Origin: Aphrocallistes beatrix
Lineage: Eukaryota; Porifera; Hexactinellida; Sceptrulophora; Aphrocallistidae
Direction: 5' to 3'
DNA length: 64,000 nucleotides
Assembly: GCA_963281255.1 (NCBI GenBank)
Contig: OY725502.1
Span: 2,604,001-2,668,000 of the forward strand
Shown here: positions 32,728 to 45,629 of the stretch, in pieces
Layout of the letters: the number at the start of each line of letters is the position of its first letter
Numbering within the stretch: the stretch's first letter is position 1
Made by a program: the position numbers and the translations under genes
Notes under the pieces: generated by a model
What the model saw: only the letters and a program-made list of their open reading frames with translations
Told to the model about the DNA's origin: nothing
The model's database searches: none

Positions 32728-35134
32728 CACTGCCTGAACAAAAGTCTTCGTACACCCCATAATTCCCCATACAAATAGTTATAATACTGATTTATTTAGC
32801 GAGTCAATGTATTTAATTGGTAAGAGATACGCTTATTTTAACTTCAAATTCGAATTCTCCACATTCAAATTACCCACTTTACAATTTTTCAACTTAATTA
32901 CTCTCTTCAAGATTAAGGATACCGCCCTCGAAAAACATCGCCTGACATTAAAAAAAATGGCGAAATTTTTTGTTGTTAATTCCATCGTATTATTGAGTAG
33001 TCTACCATCTAATCGTACTTGTTGGACGGTATTTATTTTGATATTCTAGAACTGAGCACATAAAGCTCAGTCGTACTAAAAATTGGAAAGTTATTCGTGG
33101 TTTTGCAGCGCATTCATCAATTATTTTCTAACTTATCTGATATTTTTTCAATTATATGAACCTCAAAATGGTTTTGGCCCCTTTAAATATTATAAAACAG
33201 ATGAATTTAGAAAAAGAGGCACTTAAAATCCAATCAAAAATATCTTTATGAGGGACTTCATTTCTAAAATGCTAGGGAAATGGCCGTTGTGATATTAGCT
33301 ATTGTGTATAGAAAAGAATTCTGAACAGTTAAAAAAAAAATTTGTTCAGATCCGACCATTAGTTCGTAAGTTATAATATATTGTAGGTAAAGTTCGGACA
33401 TCAAACCTCTCTATGGCCCCGAAAGTGCTCGATGTCAATGCTTAAAAACTATTGAAGATATATAATCTATTATAATCTTAAATGAAAGGATATATATGAT
33501 AATATATAGGTTCCTCAAACATCTCTTTGTCAAAAAATAAATATTTCTTGAATTATCATCGATTTTATTGTAATACAAATTCTATGGAGAACTTTGAATA
33601 TATTAGAAAATGGCGAATTTTGTCATGAAATAAGTTCCCAAAAGTAGCTATTATACTCAAAAAACAATGCAATAGTTACTAGCAATGCATACAGAAATTT
33701 TGAAGCACTCAACATGATTATTTTGGAAGTTCAAAGCATTTATCTCCAAAATTCGGTCAAAGCCCCCAATTTATGGTCCAAAAACAGATTCCTCCATATC
33801 TCGGGAAATATACACCCAAATTCTTAGCTCGCAAATCCTAATATACTTTTCAGGACGGTATATATCTGATTCTTAAATAATAAGTGTACTACATGGAATG
33901 GAATGCTAAGTTTTAAATTTTTATCACGTGATGACGTAGCATTTTTCGAAAATCCTAACTTGAAAACTAAAAGTCGTAGACTCTCGCTCTAACTTCCTAA
34001 TATACTTTTTAGAAGCTCTTTATTCATTCTAAACCGATGAATTATACTTTGTAGTGCTAGGAATATGAATTATATTCCCTAATTGGTTCAAAATATTCGG
34101 GGTTAGAGGCCTCAAGGTAATTTGTGAATTTTCAGTATAATTTTGCTATTTTCTCCAAAACATGTTGGAATACACCTAATTCATCAGTATAAATGCGATT
34201 AAATGCCCATGGATGCTTTTATTTATCGTTAATAGCTCATTTTACATCGTTCTTAACATCAAAACTTCAAATCCCTATATCTAGGGACTTTAAAATTCCA
34301 AAATTGACCGTCTTTCCAAAATTTTAACTCAAAATTGCCTTGAGATAGAGGTTTGAAAATTTCAGGAGTTGTTCCATTTCATTAGGCGATGAGCGTAGGA
34401 CCACTCGATTTTCGATATCCCACAAATTTGTGATTTTATTGCTGATTTCCAAAGAAAATCGGGCTTTTTTCGCCGTTTTTTGGCAATTTTTTTTCAAACC
34501 CCTATAAAATTAACAATTTTGGTTATTTTAACTTTCTTCTGGTTGCGATTGCAAATTTTATAGACTCTTTATGAATTAATTTTTGTAGCATTTGATCCAA
34601 ACATGCGCTTTAAAAAAAATCACAGAGTGGAGGAGGGCTTACCATTAAGATGTGCTAGGGGAAAACGGAAAAAAACCGACTTTGAGACGCTGTAACTCAA
34701 AAACTAGAAATGCGAACCAAAAACTGTTTGGCATGTCTCAATATTTTTTAATTGCACTACCAGCCCACGCTTAACATCTTATATTTCTCTATTCTTGATA
34801 TATGCTGTAAGCCAAACCTATGGATTTTTCACGGTGTATTTTTTTAAGTATTTTCACCATTTGCTTTCCTATTCCACATGCCACGAGTGATCACTATTCT
34901 ATATGATGGCATTGGTGGTATGAGGTGGAACAGTTTGAAAACTTTTAACCTAGGGGGAGTGTAAACAAGTTGAAAGATTAAAAAGTGAGTAATTCGAATA
35001 TGGAGAATTCGAATTTTATGTTTAATTAAGCGTATCTCTTACCAATTAAATACCTTGACTCGCCAAATAAATCAGTATTATAACTATTTGTATAGGGAAT
35101 TATGGGGTATACGAATACTTTTGTTCAGGCAGTG
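32728..35134. mobile_element. P-MITE with a TTAA-family element inside
   Basis: CACTGCCTGAACAAAAGTCT at the left, ATACTTTTGTTCAGGCAGTG at the right, TA-flanked. Arms match the copy at 571-1425. Interrupted by 32917-34843. Confidence 0.88.
32917..34843 (-). mobile_element. TTAA-family element, full length (1.93 kb)
   Basis: Left end GGATACCGCCCTCGAAAAAC; right end, degraded, reads CCATAGGTTTGGCTTACAGC in inverse near 34805-34825. TTAA lies on both sides (32913-32916 and 34844-34847). The intact site in the related P-MITE is at 1232-1235 (AATACTTAATCTTGAAG), proving TTAA duplication. Compared with 60016-61890 it lies in opposite orientation. No ORF above noise, so non-autonomous. Confidence 0.9.
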
Positions 35135-35141
35135 TATATAT

Positions 35142-35521
35142 TCAATAGTATTCAAGATTTGATATCGCCACTCTTTCGGGACCATAGAGAGATATTATGC
35201 CCGAACTTTACCTATAGTAAGCGATATATCACGAACAAATAGTCGGATCCGAACAAATCTCTTTTAAACGATCATAATTTTATTTCTGATCCAGTGATCG
35301 CTAAATATCTGATATCATACAGGAGATTTCCCGAGCATTATAAAAATGAACTCCTTATACAGCTATTTTGTTTCGATTTTATTTTGCCATTCTTCTAAAT
35401 CTTTGTATTATAAAATCTCCAAAGGTGCCTAAACAATGTTAAGGTTCATATCATTAAATTAACAATTAAAAATTTTGCCCTTTTTTTTTAAGCCAGGCAA
35501 AGTTTTTCGAGAGCGGTATCC
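35142..35521 (+). mobile_element. TTAA-family element, right segment ending in an intact terminus
   Basis: Matches 61365-61890 from CAATAGT.TTCAAGAT to GCCAGGCAAAGTTTTTCGAG and ends CGGTATCC before TTAA (35522-35525). Completes the copy that begins at 31085. Confidence 0.75.
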
Positions 35522-35525
35522 TTAA

Positions 35526-36385
35526 GTACTACTATAAGTTGTTGATTAAGGATGTTTGGATGTTATTTAATATTAGGATGCTGTAAAAACTAGTGGAAAT
35601 GAGGCCTTTCCGAAAAAAATTGCGTTGTAGCCTGTTTTTAGCACTTAAAAAGGTCTTTTTCAAATTTTTCATAAAAAACAAATTGTCCATAGGAAAGGCC
35701 ACCCTTAAAATGTGTCGTTTTTAGAGCGACACCAGGTGATACAAGTGGCTCAAAGTGACGAAATATTGGGGCTGGGGTTATAAAAATCGGAATTATTATT
35801 TGAACCCCTATAAGGATCTTAAAATGCTAAAAGAGCAATTTGGGCACATTTTAGTAAAAAAAAGTGTCCCATGGGGAACACCAACCTTAAATAGTAGAGG
35901 CGAGATTTTATGCGCACTCCTAGAATTGTTTTTTTTTCATTAATTGCCGTCTTCAGTATAATTATTCAACAATATTTTGGAAATTTTCCTAATTTTAGCC
36001 ACTATTTTGGGATTTCACCAAAAGTTGGAAAATATCTCTGGAATTTGTCTTCTGAATTGAATGATTCTAGTCAAATTTTATCAACAGTATGCATAGATCA
36101 GATTGCAAGCCTAATAACCATGATTACAATCAAACTAGTTGAGTTATTTTTGCGCACATATTTTTTACTCGGTATAGGAGTTTAATATTACGCAATCTGG
36201 TACTATAGCATTAAAGTCAGAACATTCGATGAGAACAATAAATGGTGAAATAATAACTACTATGAGTAGCTTTAAAAGAGTTAAAACAATGGATAAGCTA
36301 GCATTAGAAAACCTATGCACCCAGTACTGGCCTTAAATTCACTTATTTTTTTAAGTTGATTTCGAAGGTGACAACTCACATTTTT
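35526..36385. other. Intergenic DNA with an uncertain short ORF
   Basis: A short inverted pair, GGCCTTTCCGAAAAAAATT and AATTGTCCATAGGAAAGGCC (35602-35704), suggests a small MITE. The frame at 35910-36185 (91 codons) starts with a hydrophobic, signal-like stretch (IVFFSLIAVFSIII) but has no family motif, and AT-rich DNA readily produces such frames. Confidence 0.3.
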
Positions 36386-36390
36386 ATAAA

Positions 36391-36933
36391 GACAAGCGGG
36401 CTTCGCTTGCTTGCGCTGCGCGGCTGGCGGACACTTTGTCTCCGCCGGAGGCGCCCTTTGGGCGACTGAGGTTACATTGATTAAATATAAGGGAAATAAG
36501 ATCTCTAAATATGTCTGTCCTACTGTTATAATCGATATCGCACGAAAAATCACTAAAATTATCAATTTTTAAAATTTTGATGAGTAATGATGACGTCATA
36601 AATAAGTGATGAGTCATCATTTTTTGATGATACGTAGTTGCATCATATGTGAGGTATGTTAGTATACAGATTCTATTAACATTTCAACCTTCTATCTCCT
36701 ATAATGGCTGAGTTATGCTCGAATAACTGTATTGCTTAACTTTTAAAAATGTGACAATGACGTCATAATTCCATGATGAGTCGACATTTTGCTCTGAGCT
36801 CAGAACTTACTGGACCCATAGCCAAAAGACTCCCACATGCCAAAAATCAGCTTTCTGCGCCTGGCAGTTTCTTCAATCAATTCGTAACATATATCCTTAC
36901 TATTAAAACTCGATTAATGTATATTTATTTATA

Positions 36934-36964
<31 letters not shown>

Positions 36965-37144
36965 GTACCGAATTGATTTTAGAAACTGTCGGGCGCAGAA
37001 AGCTGATTTTTGGCATGTGGGAGTATTTTGGCTATGGCTCCAGTAAGTTCTGAGCTCAGACCAAAATGTCGACTCATCATGGAATTATGACGTCATTGTC
37101 ACATTTATATATATATATATATATATAGTTTTAATAGTAAGGAT
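36391..37144. mobile_element. CG-core inverted pair with outer ends
   Basis: A reverse core (36391-36887) is followed by ATCCTTACTATTAAAACTC (36893), a TA tract, the start of a forward core (36965-37107), then a TA tract and AGTTTTAATAGTAAGGAT. The second unit is a deletion derivative. Confidence 0.7.
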
Positions 37145-37380
37145 AAATATGATGGTTACTTATGGCCCACCCTGTAAATGAAATAATATTCTTGAAAATA
37201 TAGATATAATGTATTAAAAGAATTGTACTTGTTCATTGGGACAATACATTTTCAAAAATATGAGATTAACGTGAATAGAAAATGGAAAACTTTTCTAAGA
37301 CTAAACTAAAAATATGATTCTAAACTAATTCAACGGGATTCAGGACTGTGTTAATTAAATCGATGCACACTAACGCTCAG

Positions 37381-37797
37381 CACGGGAAACGGAACTTTCG
37401 TCGCCGGAACTTTCGTCACCCGGAACTTTCGTCGCTCAACGTTTAGTTATTATTATTATTAACGTATGTAATTGATTATTGTTAACGGATATAATTTCGC
37501 CTCATTAGTGACTAAAATAAACGGGTACTAATGTGTAAGGAACGGAAGTTGAGGCTTTTTGAGTGGAGTATGTTTGAAAGTATGGTTGAGGGCTTTTGAT
37601 TAAGAAATAAGTAAGTACGAAAAGGATATCGTGATGAAAATTCAGGAGAAAAAGTTCCGCTACCCGTTGTCCGGTAACTAATGCTCAGAGGACGAAATGT
37701 CCGCGGTGAAATGTCCGGGCGACGAAAGTTCCGGGCGACGAAGGCTCCGGCGACGAAGGTCCCGCGACGAAAGTTCCAGCGACGAAAGTTCCGCCAT
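37381..37797. mobile_element. MITE with repeated GGAACTTTCGTCGCC subterminal units
   Basis: Three GGAACTTTCGTCGCC-type units at the left; six or seven inverted GGCGACGAAAGTTCC-type units at the right. Flanks ACGCTCAG (37373-37380) and CCGCTCAG (37798-37805) match 7 of 8, fitting an hAT-type duplication. Confidence 0.75.
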
Positions 37798-37894
37798 CCG
37801 CTCAGTTTATCTTGATCGGTTGAATCATAGTCATAGGAGATAGGGTTTGCCTCCCCTCGTCAACAACGTACTCCGAAGCCCGGAGTTTTAATGA

Positions 37895-38525
37895 TTACCT
37901 CTTTGTGCAGAATCAAATGAGATAGAGTATCAGAGACAGTCACCATATGGTTCCGCAATAGGGTATATTTGTGACAAATTTGGTTATTTTCAGAGGTTGT
38001 TTAAGGGCACTTCTAAGTGTTTTTATTATGAAACCTTTCGCATAGAACTGAGATGTGAATGAGTTGATACGAAAAATTTGGAATTTTTTCATGGAATGTT
38101 GCTACATTCCAGTGTTGCTATGGAAACATGTTTTGGTCAGTTGGGGTTATATCTTGAAAACTGCAATAGCTACATATTTAAATGTAATTCCATTTGATAG
38201 CGAATATACTACTTCCTATTAAGCGATAATATATTTTCGAAGTCTAAATTCAATGGTTTACGAGATATTCGACAAATTACCAAATATGACCAATATGATA
38301 AATTGTCTATTAACTCGTAGACCATTGAATTTAGACGTCGAAATTATATTATCGCTTAATAGGAAGTAGTATATTTTCTATCAAATGGAATTACATTCAA
38401 ATGTCTAGCTCTTGTGGTTTTCAAGATATGATCCCAACTGACCAAAACACGTTTCCATAGCAACACTGGAATGTAGCGACATTCCATTAAAAATTCCAAT
38501 TTTTTCCTATTAACCCATTCACGGG
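37895..38525. repeat. X-family palindrome, left part
   Basis: ACCATATGGTTCCGCAATAG through TTTCGCATAGAACTGAG, then a near-perfect hairpin whose arms (CTACTTCCTATTAAGCGATA and its inverse) pair around 38295. The remaining end lies at 45805-46095, beyond the two large insertions between. Confidence 0.75.
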
Positions 38526-38526
38526 C

Positions 38527-40327
38527 ATCATTCACTAAAGTTCTAAACTGAAATTCTTAGAATTTTTCTTAGTATCTAGCGAATTCTTAGAATTTTTCTT
38601 AGAATTTAGCGAATTCTTAGAATTTTCCTTAGAATTTAGCGAATTCTTAGAATTTTTCTTAAATCTAAGAATTATTCTTTGAATTATTTTAACGCTAGTA
38701 GAGGTATCCATAGTATTATGAAGTATAGGCAACTCTATAGTCATTCAGTATACACTATTGATATTAGGCACGTGGTTTTGTCTATAGTACTAGATAGTAT
38801 TTTTAGTAGCATCAAAATCATTGAATATTGCATGTGCTTGCTGCATTTTTTGGATTCCTAATTTTAGCTCCCATAGACGATAATACAACGCAAATAATTT
38901 TTCCTAAGGATTCACTAGTTGTTAGTTCTTATTTGAGCTTTGATTCTATTTCAATGTGATATTGTTCAACTAGTTATCGTTGGATTTTAGCTCTCCAGTA
39001 TTCAATATTCAAATTATTTAATTTTATTATCTATGAACGCCGATTTTCCCATTTTTTTTCATTTTTTTACATAAAAACCCCTCAATTTGAATTTATAGAA
39101 ATGATATTGAAATTTGGGCTCGATAGATGTCAAAAATGGACAATGCTATGCCTAAATAACACTAAATTAACTCTTCTATTAATAATTCCTTTAGCTCAAA
39201 ATTTTTTTTGAAATGTTACTTTTTCCAAAAATGAAATTTGAGAAAACAGAGAATAAACATTATATCTGCACTAATGCTTTGTAAGAGAGAACTATAAAGA
39301 ATTGGAAGATATACTTTCCATAAGAGTCTAAAATTCGAAATAAAGAAGTTTTATTAAGTACTAAGGTCGGTATTTAGCAAATATACAAAAATCCAGATTT
39401 TTGAAAAAATTTCTAAAAAATATTTAAGTAACCTCTACTAGCGTTAAGTGGTATTCACTAAAGTTCTAAACTGAAATTCTTAGAATTTTTCTTAGAATTT
39501 AGTGAATTCTTAGAATTTTTCTTAGAATTTAGCGGATTCTTAGAATTTTTCTTAAAACTAAGAATTATTCTTAGAATTATTTTAAGTGGTATTCACTAAA
39601 GTTCTAAAGTCAAATTCTTAGAATTTTTCTTAGAATTTGCCAAATTCTTAGAAAATCCTTGAATTCTAAGAAAAATTCTTAGAATGCATACGAATTCTAA
39701 GAGAATTTTTAAATGAGGTAGGAGGTTGACTTAAAGTCTTTCTAAATCGTTGAAGTTCGATTTTTTTAATATTAGCTAATTAATGATGAATAGAATGGGT
39801 GTCTCTTAAGGTATAGTTTACGTTGTTGGATACCGTTAGTTTCAGTAAAAAAACATTGGCTTTACTTTATGAAATGGTTAGGTGCAACGTCGTAACATCT
39901 ACGCCCTTCAGCTCTCCCCAATGTTGAAATTTGTAAAGGATTTTATCATATTAGCATCAACTTTAATTAATGTTTCAAGAAAATTTTAAAGATAGTATTC
40001 TATAAGAATTCTAAGAAAAAATGCGATTCTAAGAATTATTCTAAGAATTGATCAAATTCAAAGAATAATTCTTAGAATCCGTAAAGAATTTCAAGTTTAA
40101 GAATTCTATAAGGATTTTAAGAATTATTCTAAGAATTGATCAAATTTTAAGAATTATTCTAAGAATTAATCAAATTCTAAGAATAATTCTTAGAATCCGT
40201 AAAGAATTTGATGCCACATAATTCTTTATGAATTCTAAGAATTTCAAAGCAATTAATTCTAAGAAATATTCTTAGAATTGCACTTATAATTAAATTAAGA
40301 AAAATTCTAAGAACTTTAGTCAATGAG
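38527..40327. mobile_element. Element built of AATTCTTAGAATTTTTCTTAG repeats
   Basis: Left end ATTCACTAAAGTTCTAA and right end TTCTAAGAACTTTAGTCAAT are inverted. The body is an array of units such as GAATTCTTAGAATTTTTCTT, with inverted AAGAATAATTCTTAGAAT at 40020-40290. The left end sequence recurs at 39462 and 39593, implying internal duplication. Contains 38693-39443. No coding potential. Confidence 0.65.
38693..39443. mobile_element. Second TTAA-inserting element, CGCTAGTAGAGGT ends
   Basis: CGCTAGTAGAGGT and ACCTCTACTAGCG are perfect inverted ends between TTAA at 38689-38692 and 39444-39447. The uninterrupted ATTATTTTAAGTGGTATTC occurs at 39577-39593. Ends differ from the GGATACCGCC family. 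Confidence 0.85.
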
Positions 40328-40794
40328 GCCTGTTTCATCGTAACTTGACCCGCACCATGGATGTGCTACATCTATCTTAACTTGACCCGTATTAGAATGC
40401 ATTATATCTATCGTAACTTGACCCGCATTAAATGCATTATATCTATCGTAACTTGACCCACATCATAACAATAGTAGAGATATGCCTATCGTAACTTGAC
40501 CCGCATTAGAATGCAATATATCTATCGTAACTTGACCACAGCATAACAATAGTAGAGATATGCCTATCGTAACTTGACCCATCGTATTGTAATGCGTAAT
40601 ATTTATTGTAACTTGACCCCACATCACTATTATGTCAATATATGTTCTACATCCGTCATAATTTAGTGATTTTTGTAGTTTCAATAGTTACTTTTTTGTT
40701 TATTCTTGCATATGATTAAATTTTGTTTTCGTATAATTATACATACAACCCAAGCTTTTTCACGTAACTAGCTATTTCGTACGAGTATTCAGAG

Positions 40795-43700
40795 ATGGAG
40801 GATCTTGAATATAATAATTTACGTTTATTCTTATCCACCGGAATCTATCCCGTCGAGATACAGGAGAAACAGGGACCCAGATATGCGCAGAAAAATTTCC
40901 GAAGGAAGGCTTCTCACTTCCGTTTTGATGAAGATACACTCTACAAGGTGAGGAACCTGTTTAGTGTATTATAACGTTTAGTGTTAAAACATGTGCTCAT
41001 ATTGTTCATTCTACATTTCTACCCTCTTTGCCGAAGAATTTATTTGTCCTACTTTGGCACTTTGCCCCTGTAAAATCATACCGTTTGAGCTTTTCTAATT
41101 GCCGAGATGTCTCTGAAGTTTAAGATTAATCTATACAACCTGCATGTTCCTCAGGATACAGATATTTCATGACTGCATGCATTTATCGTGTATGAATCCA
41201 CTTATCTGGTGACAAAGTTGTATGTATTTCATATCCTTCATGCTAATTTGATTCATGTATAAATCGGATATTTTAACTGATCTAGTTTATACATCGTTGA
41301 GAAGCTCGTCCAAGCTGTGAGCTGCGCTATCAGTGTGCCAGACCGAAGTTTTTAATAAACATTATAGGTCATGACAACCGGATTATAAGTTTAATTAATT
41401 AAACCGCTCTCAGCAATAGTATTCGAACATAACAGTCTGATGGTCAAGAATCTCGTTATCAAAAATTAACTGTAGTGTCTCGTAACGTATGTAATAAAAT
41501 GTGCTATTTTTATCGAGTATTTATTATAGATCATTCGCAATAAAAGAGGTGTTTTTGAACGATTTGAATACCCACCTAGATCTGCTATCCCTAAGATTCT
41601 GGACAAATATCACGTCGATCACCCAGGCATTAATGCTATGACATCTTCGATTAGACAAAGGTATTTTTGGGATAAAATGTATCAGACTATCGAACAATAC
41701 GTAAGTTTGTTTCAAATAGTTTTCAGAAGCTTATTAGTAATATTCTCTCATTGTTTATCCCTGTAAACAGGTAAAATCTTGCCATTCTTGCCAGATCAAT
41801 TCAGCTAAGATCCCTCATCCTCACAGGGAACTCCAGCCCATAGTTCCACCTGAAAGACCTTGGCAGCATATAGGCATTGATCTGTTTACCGATATGCCAG
41901 ATAATGATTTGGGATACAAACATGTCCTTGTGATTGTTTGCTATCTCGTTGTTTCGTTGTTGCACGCCCTCTCAGAACAAAAACTTCTGCTGAAGTTGTT
42001 GCCGAGCTGTTGAGTGTTTATCTCCTGTTCGGTGTTCCTAAAATATGCCAGCATGACCAGGGTAAAGAATTCACGAGCAAGGTAGTATTTTGTGATTAGA
42101 TTATCCTCACTTTGAACTTTCCATTACATGATTTATATTTTGGTCAGAGTAGTACAAGTACGTACGTAGGTATTATGCCACTTTGTCAATTCCCACTTCG
42201 GCAACAGCTTACAATAAATGTCAAATTCAATTCCCATATCGTCAAAGTTGACTAAATGAGAATTGACAAAGTGGGAATAAATCATACAAACTTGCCATGA
42301 AGTTTCCAATAGTATTGATTTGACTTCTAGTAAGTGAAAAACCATGCAACGAAATGCTGTGTATGCCTCATGAATAATTTGTAAATATTTCAAAACAGCC
42401 GTAAATTGTTGCTTATACTATGTTGTGTTTTAAAGCATTTGCATTCTGTTATGATTACTTTCTCAGATTTTTACGTAACAAGTACAGATCATGATTCCTA
42501 CAGTATGATTTCATAACACTGTCATAAAACAGTGAAAACACTGATACGTATTTTTATTTTATTTATCACAAAACATCATTAATAATTCCCCCCAGGTATA
42601 GTCTAAAATTTCATTCGATTGCCTGTACCTGTGCCCATAGTTTTAAGATATTTACAAAAAGAATAAGAATTTTACTTAAATTTCTTAATAACATTACCCA
42701 ACTATCTTTCGCCTTATGATCAAGTAATTGTTCAACATCTTCAAGGAGTTCAATGCAATGCATCATGATCTTGGAGTAGATAACCGGCGTTCAAGTGCTT
42801 ATTACCCTCAAAGTAATGGCCTTGTGGAGGCGCACAACTAGATATTGAAGAGGTACTATGTTAAATAGTTATTTTGAAATATGTATATATGCACGTAATT
42901 ATTGTGTCAAGTATTCAATAGTTACTAGCAGCAGACTTGCCATTAAAGTATATTACGTGATAAATTGTATTGTACTGTATTGTACGAATTTGATGCATAT
43001 TTATTTACAGAAAAATTGAAAAACTTCGGCAAACTTCTGATGGATCTTGGCCAACAAAGCTACCGTTTGCAGTGATGGCTGCAAACACTAAGATCAAGCG
43101 CGCCACGAAATTTACATCTTTTGAACTTATGTTTGGCCGAAAATGTGATGCTATTCCTTTGCTTAATCTTAGCAGGAAGTTGTCTACATACCCTAGCGAA
43201 GAACCACAGTCATCAGAAAATGAGTCAATTATTAATGAGACTAGTTGACCCATTCGATATTGAAATGGAAGCAAATGATGATCTAGGTAGTGAAATGGAA
43301 TTCAATCGACATCAAAATGAATCTGAAGCTCGCGTAAACATCAAAATCGAGCAATCTACGCGAAAAATATTTATGATAAGAAGGTGAAGAAGAATAGGTA
43401 TATACGATAATTATATATAATCTCCTTATAACTAGCATTGTTGATATTTAATAATATGAAACCAATTTTGGAATTTAGTTCTAATATCCAAGAGGGGGAG
43501 CTGTTTTTGGTGCGAAACATCAGGAAAGATAAAAAGCTTCCAAATACATCGAAACAACTTAAATATACTGGTCCTTTCGAGGCAACAAAGGTAACAAAAA
43601 GTCATGTAGTCGCCATCAAAGATGAAACACAACGTATTGTTACCTATCCTCTTCACTTGTCTAAAAAGTATCGTCAGCGAAATCGAACTCCAGGTGAATG

Positions 43701-45243
43701 ACACTTGATCAATTAAGCATACCTTACCTTATAAAGTATAATATTAATATTTGTAGCCACTCAATAAGCAGTCTACTATAGTAGATGCACCAACAAATAC
43801 ACTTTTTCCATCTCGAGGAAAACCTTTGAAGAGAAAAAATACACACGTTTCATCTAATTCTGCTTCCAAGAGACCCAAGGTATAGTCCTATAGATTGATG
43901 CAAAATTCGATTCAATTAATTAGATCTTTGTATGATTTAACTAACAATCTTGTTAGGTGACGAATGTGAACGACGAACAGTATTTATTCGGTATTTCACG
44001 AGAATCAATAGTGGAAGAATTAAATCTGCTCAAAGTAAGTCAATTTAAGGTGTACAACTTATATAATAATTTTGTGAGTGAACCCCAGGACTTGATCTAA
44101 TTATTTTCTTTAAATATAGGATGATGTAATTAAGAAATTAAAAAACGAGGCGTTTATTTCGCAACTGCATGAATTACTTCATAACACACCGAACAGACAG
44201 ATGTGTCCAACGATTACTGTCCTATTCTCTGTTCTCAAAAATGTTACTCCATTCCAAATGGTTTGTTGCTATTATCTAATAATGTATAAAATGTTTCTGT
44301 GAATCAAATATAATCAGTTCAATTGTGTTTTAGAGAGAAGAGGTTATGAACATGCTTCTTCAGTGGACAGAAGAAGCTTTTACTAACAAATGTGATAACC
44401 CCACCATGCAGAGCCGACATTGTATCGAGTACGCACATAAGGTTCTATTCCCAGTTGTGAGTAAACATACTAACTATATCACGATCGTAGTCTGGTATGT
44501 AATTCTAAGTATATTTTCGTCTTTTATTCTTTCAGATTTGTGAACACCTGGAATCGGATTTGATTAACAAGAGATTTGCCTCCGCGACAGAAAATATGCC
44601 ATTCAGATTGCCAGCTTGCCCCAAATTAGGACCGTGCTATCATCCTATTACTGAGCAATGGCAAAAGGAGAAGTGTCAACTACTTGGGATTGCTTATGTT
44701 GAGAGCCTCGAACAACAACCAGCACTAGCCGGTTCTCTTCTGTCTCAGTTCATTCCGTGGCAGACTGAAAAGATTGGAATGGATGGGAATTGTTTCTTTA
44801 GGTGCATATCTAAGATGGTATCTGGTCCCGAAAACCACCATGTCAAGCTCAGAGCAGAATTGTGCAGATACATGGTAACGGATGGGAAATCAATCGTTAA
44901 CCGGTACCTTAAGACTTTCAGTAATGATAGATCTCCTGTGACATACTTAAAAACGTCAGCTATGACAGAAAATAATGTATGGGCTAGTGATGTCGAGGTG
45001 ATGGCCATTTCTTGCATGTTGGACTCGGACGTATTTATATCTACAGAACTGTATGATGCTACCAAACTCTGGACGCGAAAAATCTGGCATCGGTATTCTG
45101 ATCATGCCAGAGATCCAAATGCTATCTCCATCTACATATCCAACATTAATCACAATCATTACGAGCCAGTTATTCGCCTAATGAATTCGGAGTACGAATC
45201 ATTTAAGGTACCAGATGTTAGCAACAACTCAACGAATCACTGA
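40795..45243 (+). pseudogene. Integrase-OTU transposase gene, about 11 exons, inactivated
   Basis: Model by splice signals: exons 40795-40947, 41530-41700, 41771-42081, 42746-42851, 43011-43395, about 43436-43692, 43757-43879, 43957-44034, 44121-44260, 44334-44456, 44536-45243. Exons 2-3 encode an H2C2 zinc-binding motif (HVDHPGIN..CHSC). The integrase core follows with GIDLF (first Asp), QHDQGKEF (second Asp, exon 3) and SNGLVEAHN (Glu, exon 4). Exons 5-6 have the conserved tail (GELFLVRN, KYTGPFEATKV). The last exon is an OTU cysteine protease: DGNCFFRC with Cys at 44791-44793 and His in NHNHYEPV near 45151-45159. Lesions: frameshift near 41944, stop at 42839-42841, stop at 43245-43247 and a frame change near 43360. 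The OTU exon itself is intact. The role of OTU in the element is unknown. Confidence 0.8.
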
Positions 45244-45629
45244 AAATGAACTGTCGTGGGAACTGTTGGGTGTCATGGGGAAAACATACCTGTTTTTCAA
45301 TAGGGGCTCAGACCAGTTCTGGGTCTTACCCTAAGCCGGGTAACTGATGATGACCTATGGAGGGTCGAAACCTAGAACAACTGTCCAAGCACTATTCAAG
45401 CTTCTATCTTTCCAGTGTTTCTCAACACTAAATTATTTTGTTTATACGTATATGCATACTATATTATTATTAACAGAAATATTATTAATTAACAGAAATA
45501 ATACATGTAAAATTGGTGTGAAATTTTGTATATATGTCTATTTAGAAATCAAAGGTTGGGGCGCAAACCTGATATTCTGTTTTAATTAATAATTGTAAAT
45601 CTCGAATATCCGAGGTAATCACTCTAGTC
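45244..45629. other. 3-prime untranslated zone of the Ginger-like element
   Basis: AT-rich, no gene. Open frames here have no motif. Confidence 0.4.

Noticed and set aside
35910-36185. 91-codon ORF with hydrophobic leader
   Set aside because: AT-rich DNA yields Phe/Ile-rich frames by chance; no family motif, no second copy, no clear start context.
40335-40620. CRISPR-like array of 36-base spaced repeats
   Set aside because: The repeats are inverted at the other end of a transposon and the spacers are similar to each other; the DNA is eukaryotic.
40463-40684. Minus-strand ORF with repeated GQVTI
   Set aside because: Translation of the subterminal repeats of the Ginger-like element.
44745-45065. 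Minus-strand ORFs over the OTU exon
   Set aside because: Shadows of the plus-strand OTU coding sequence.
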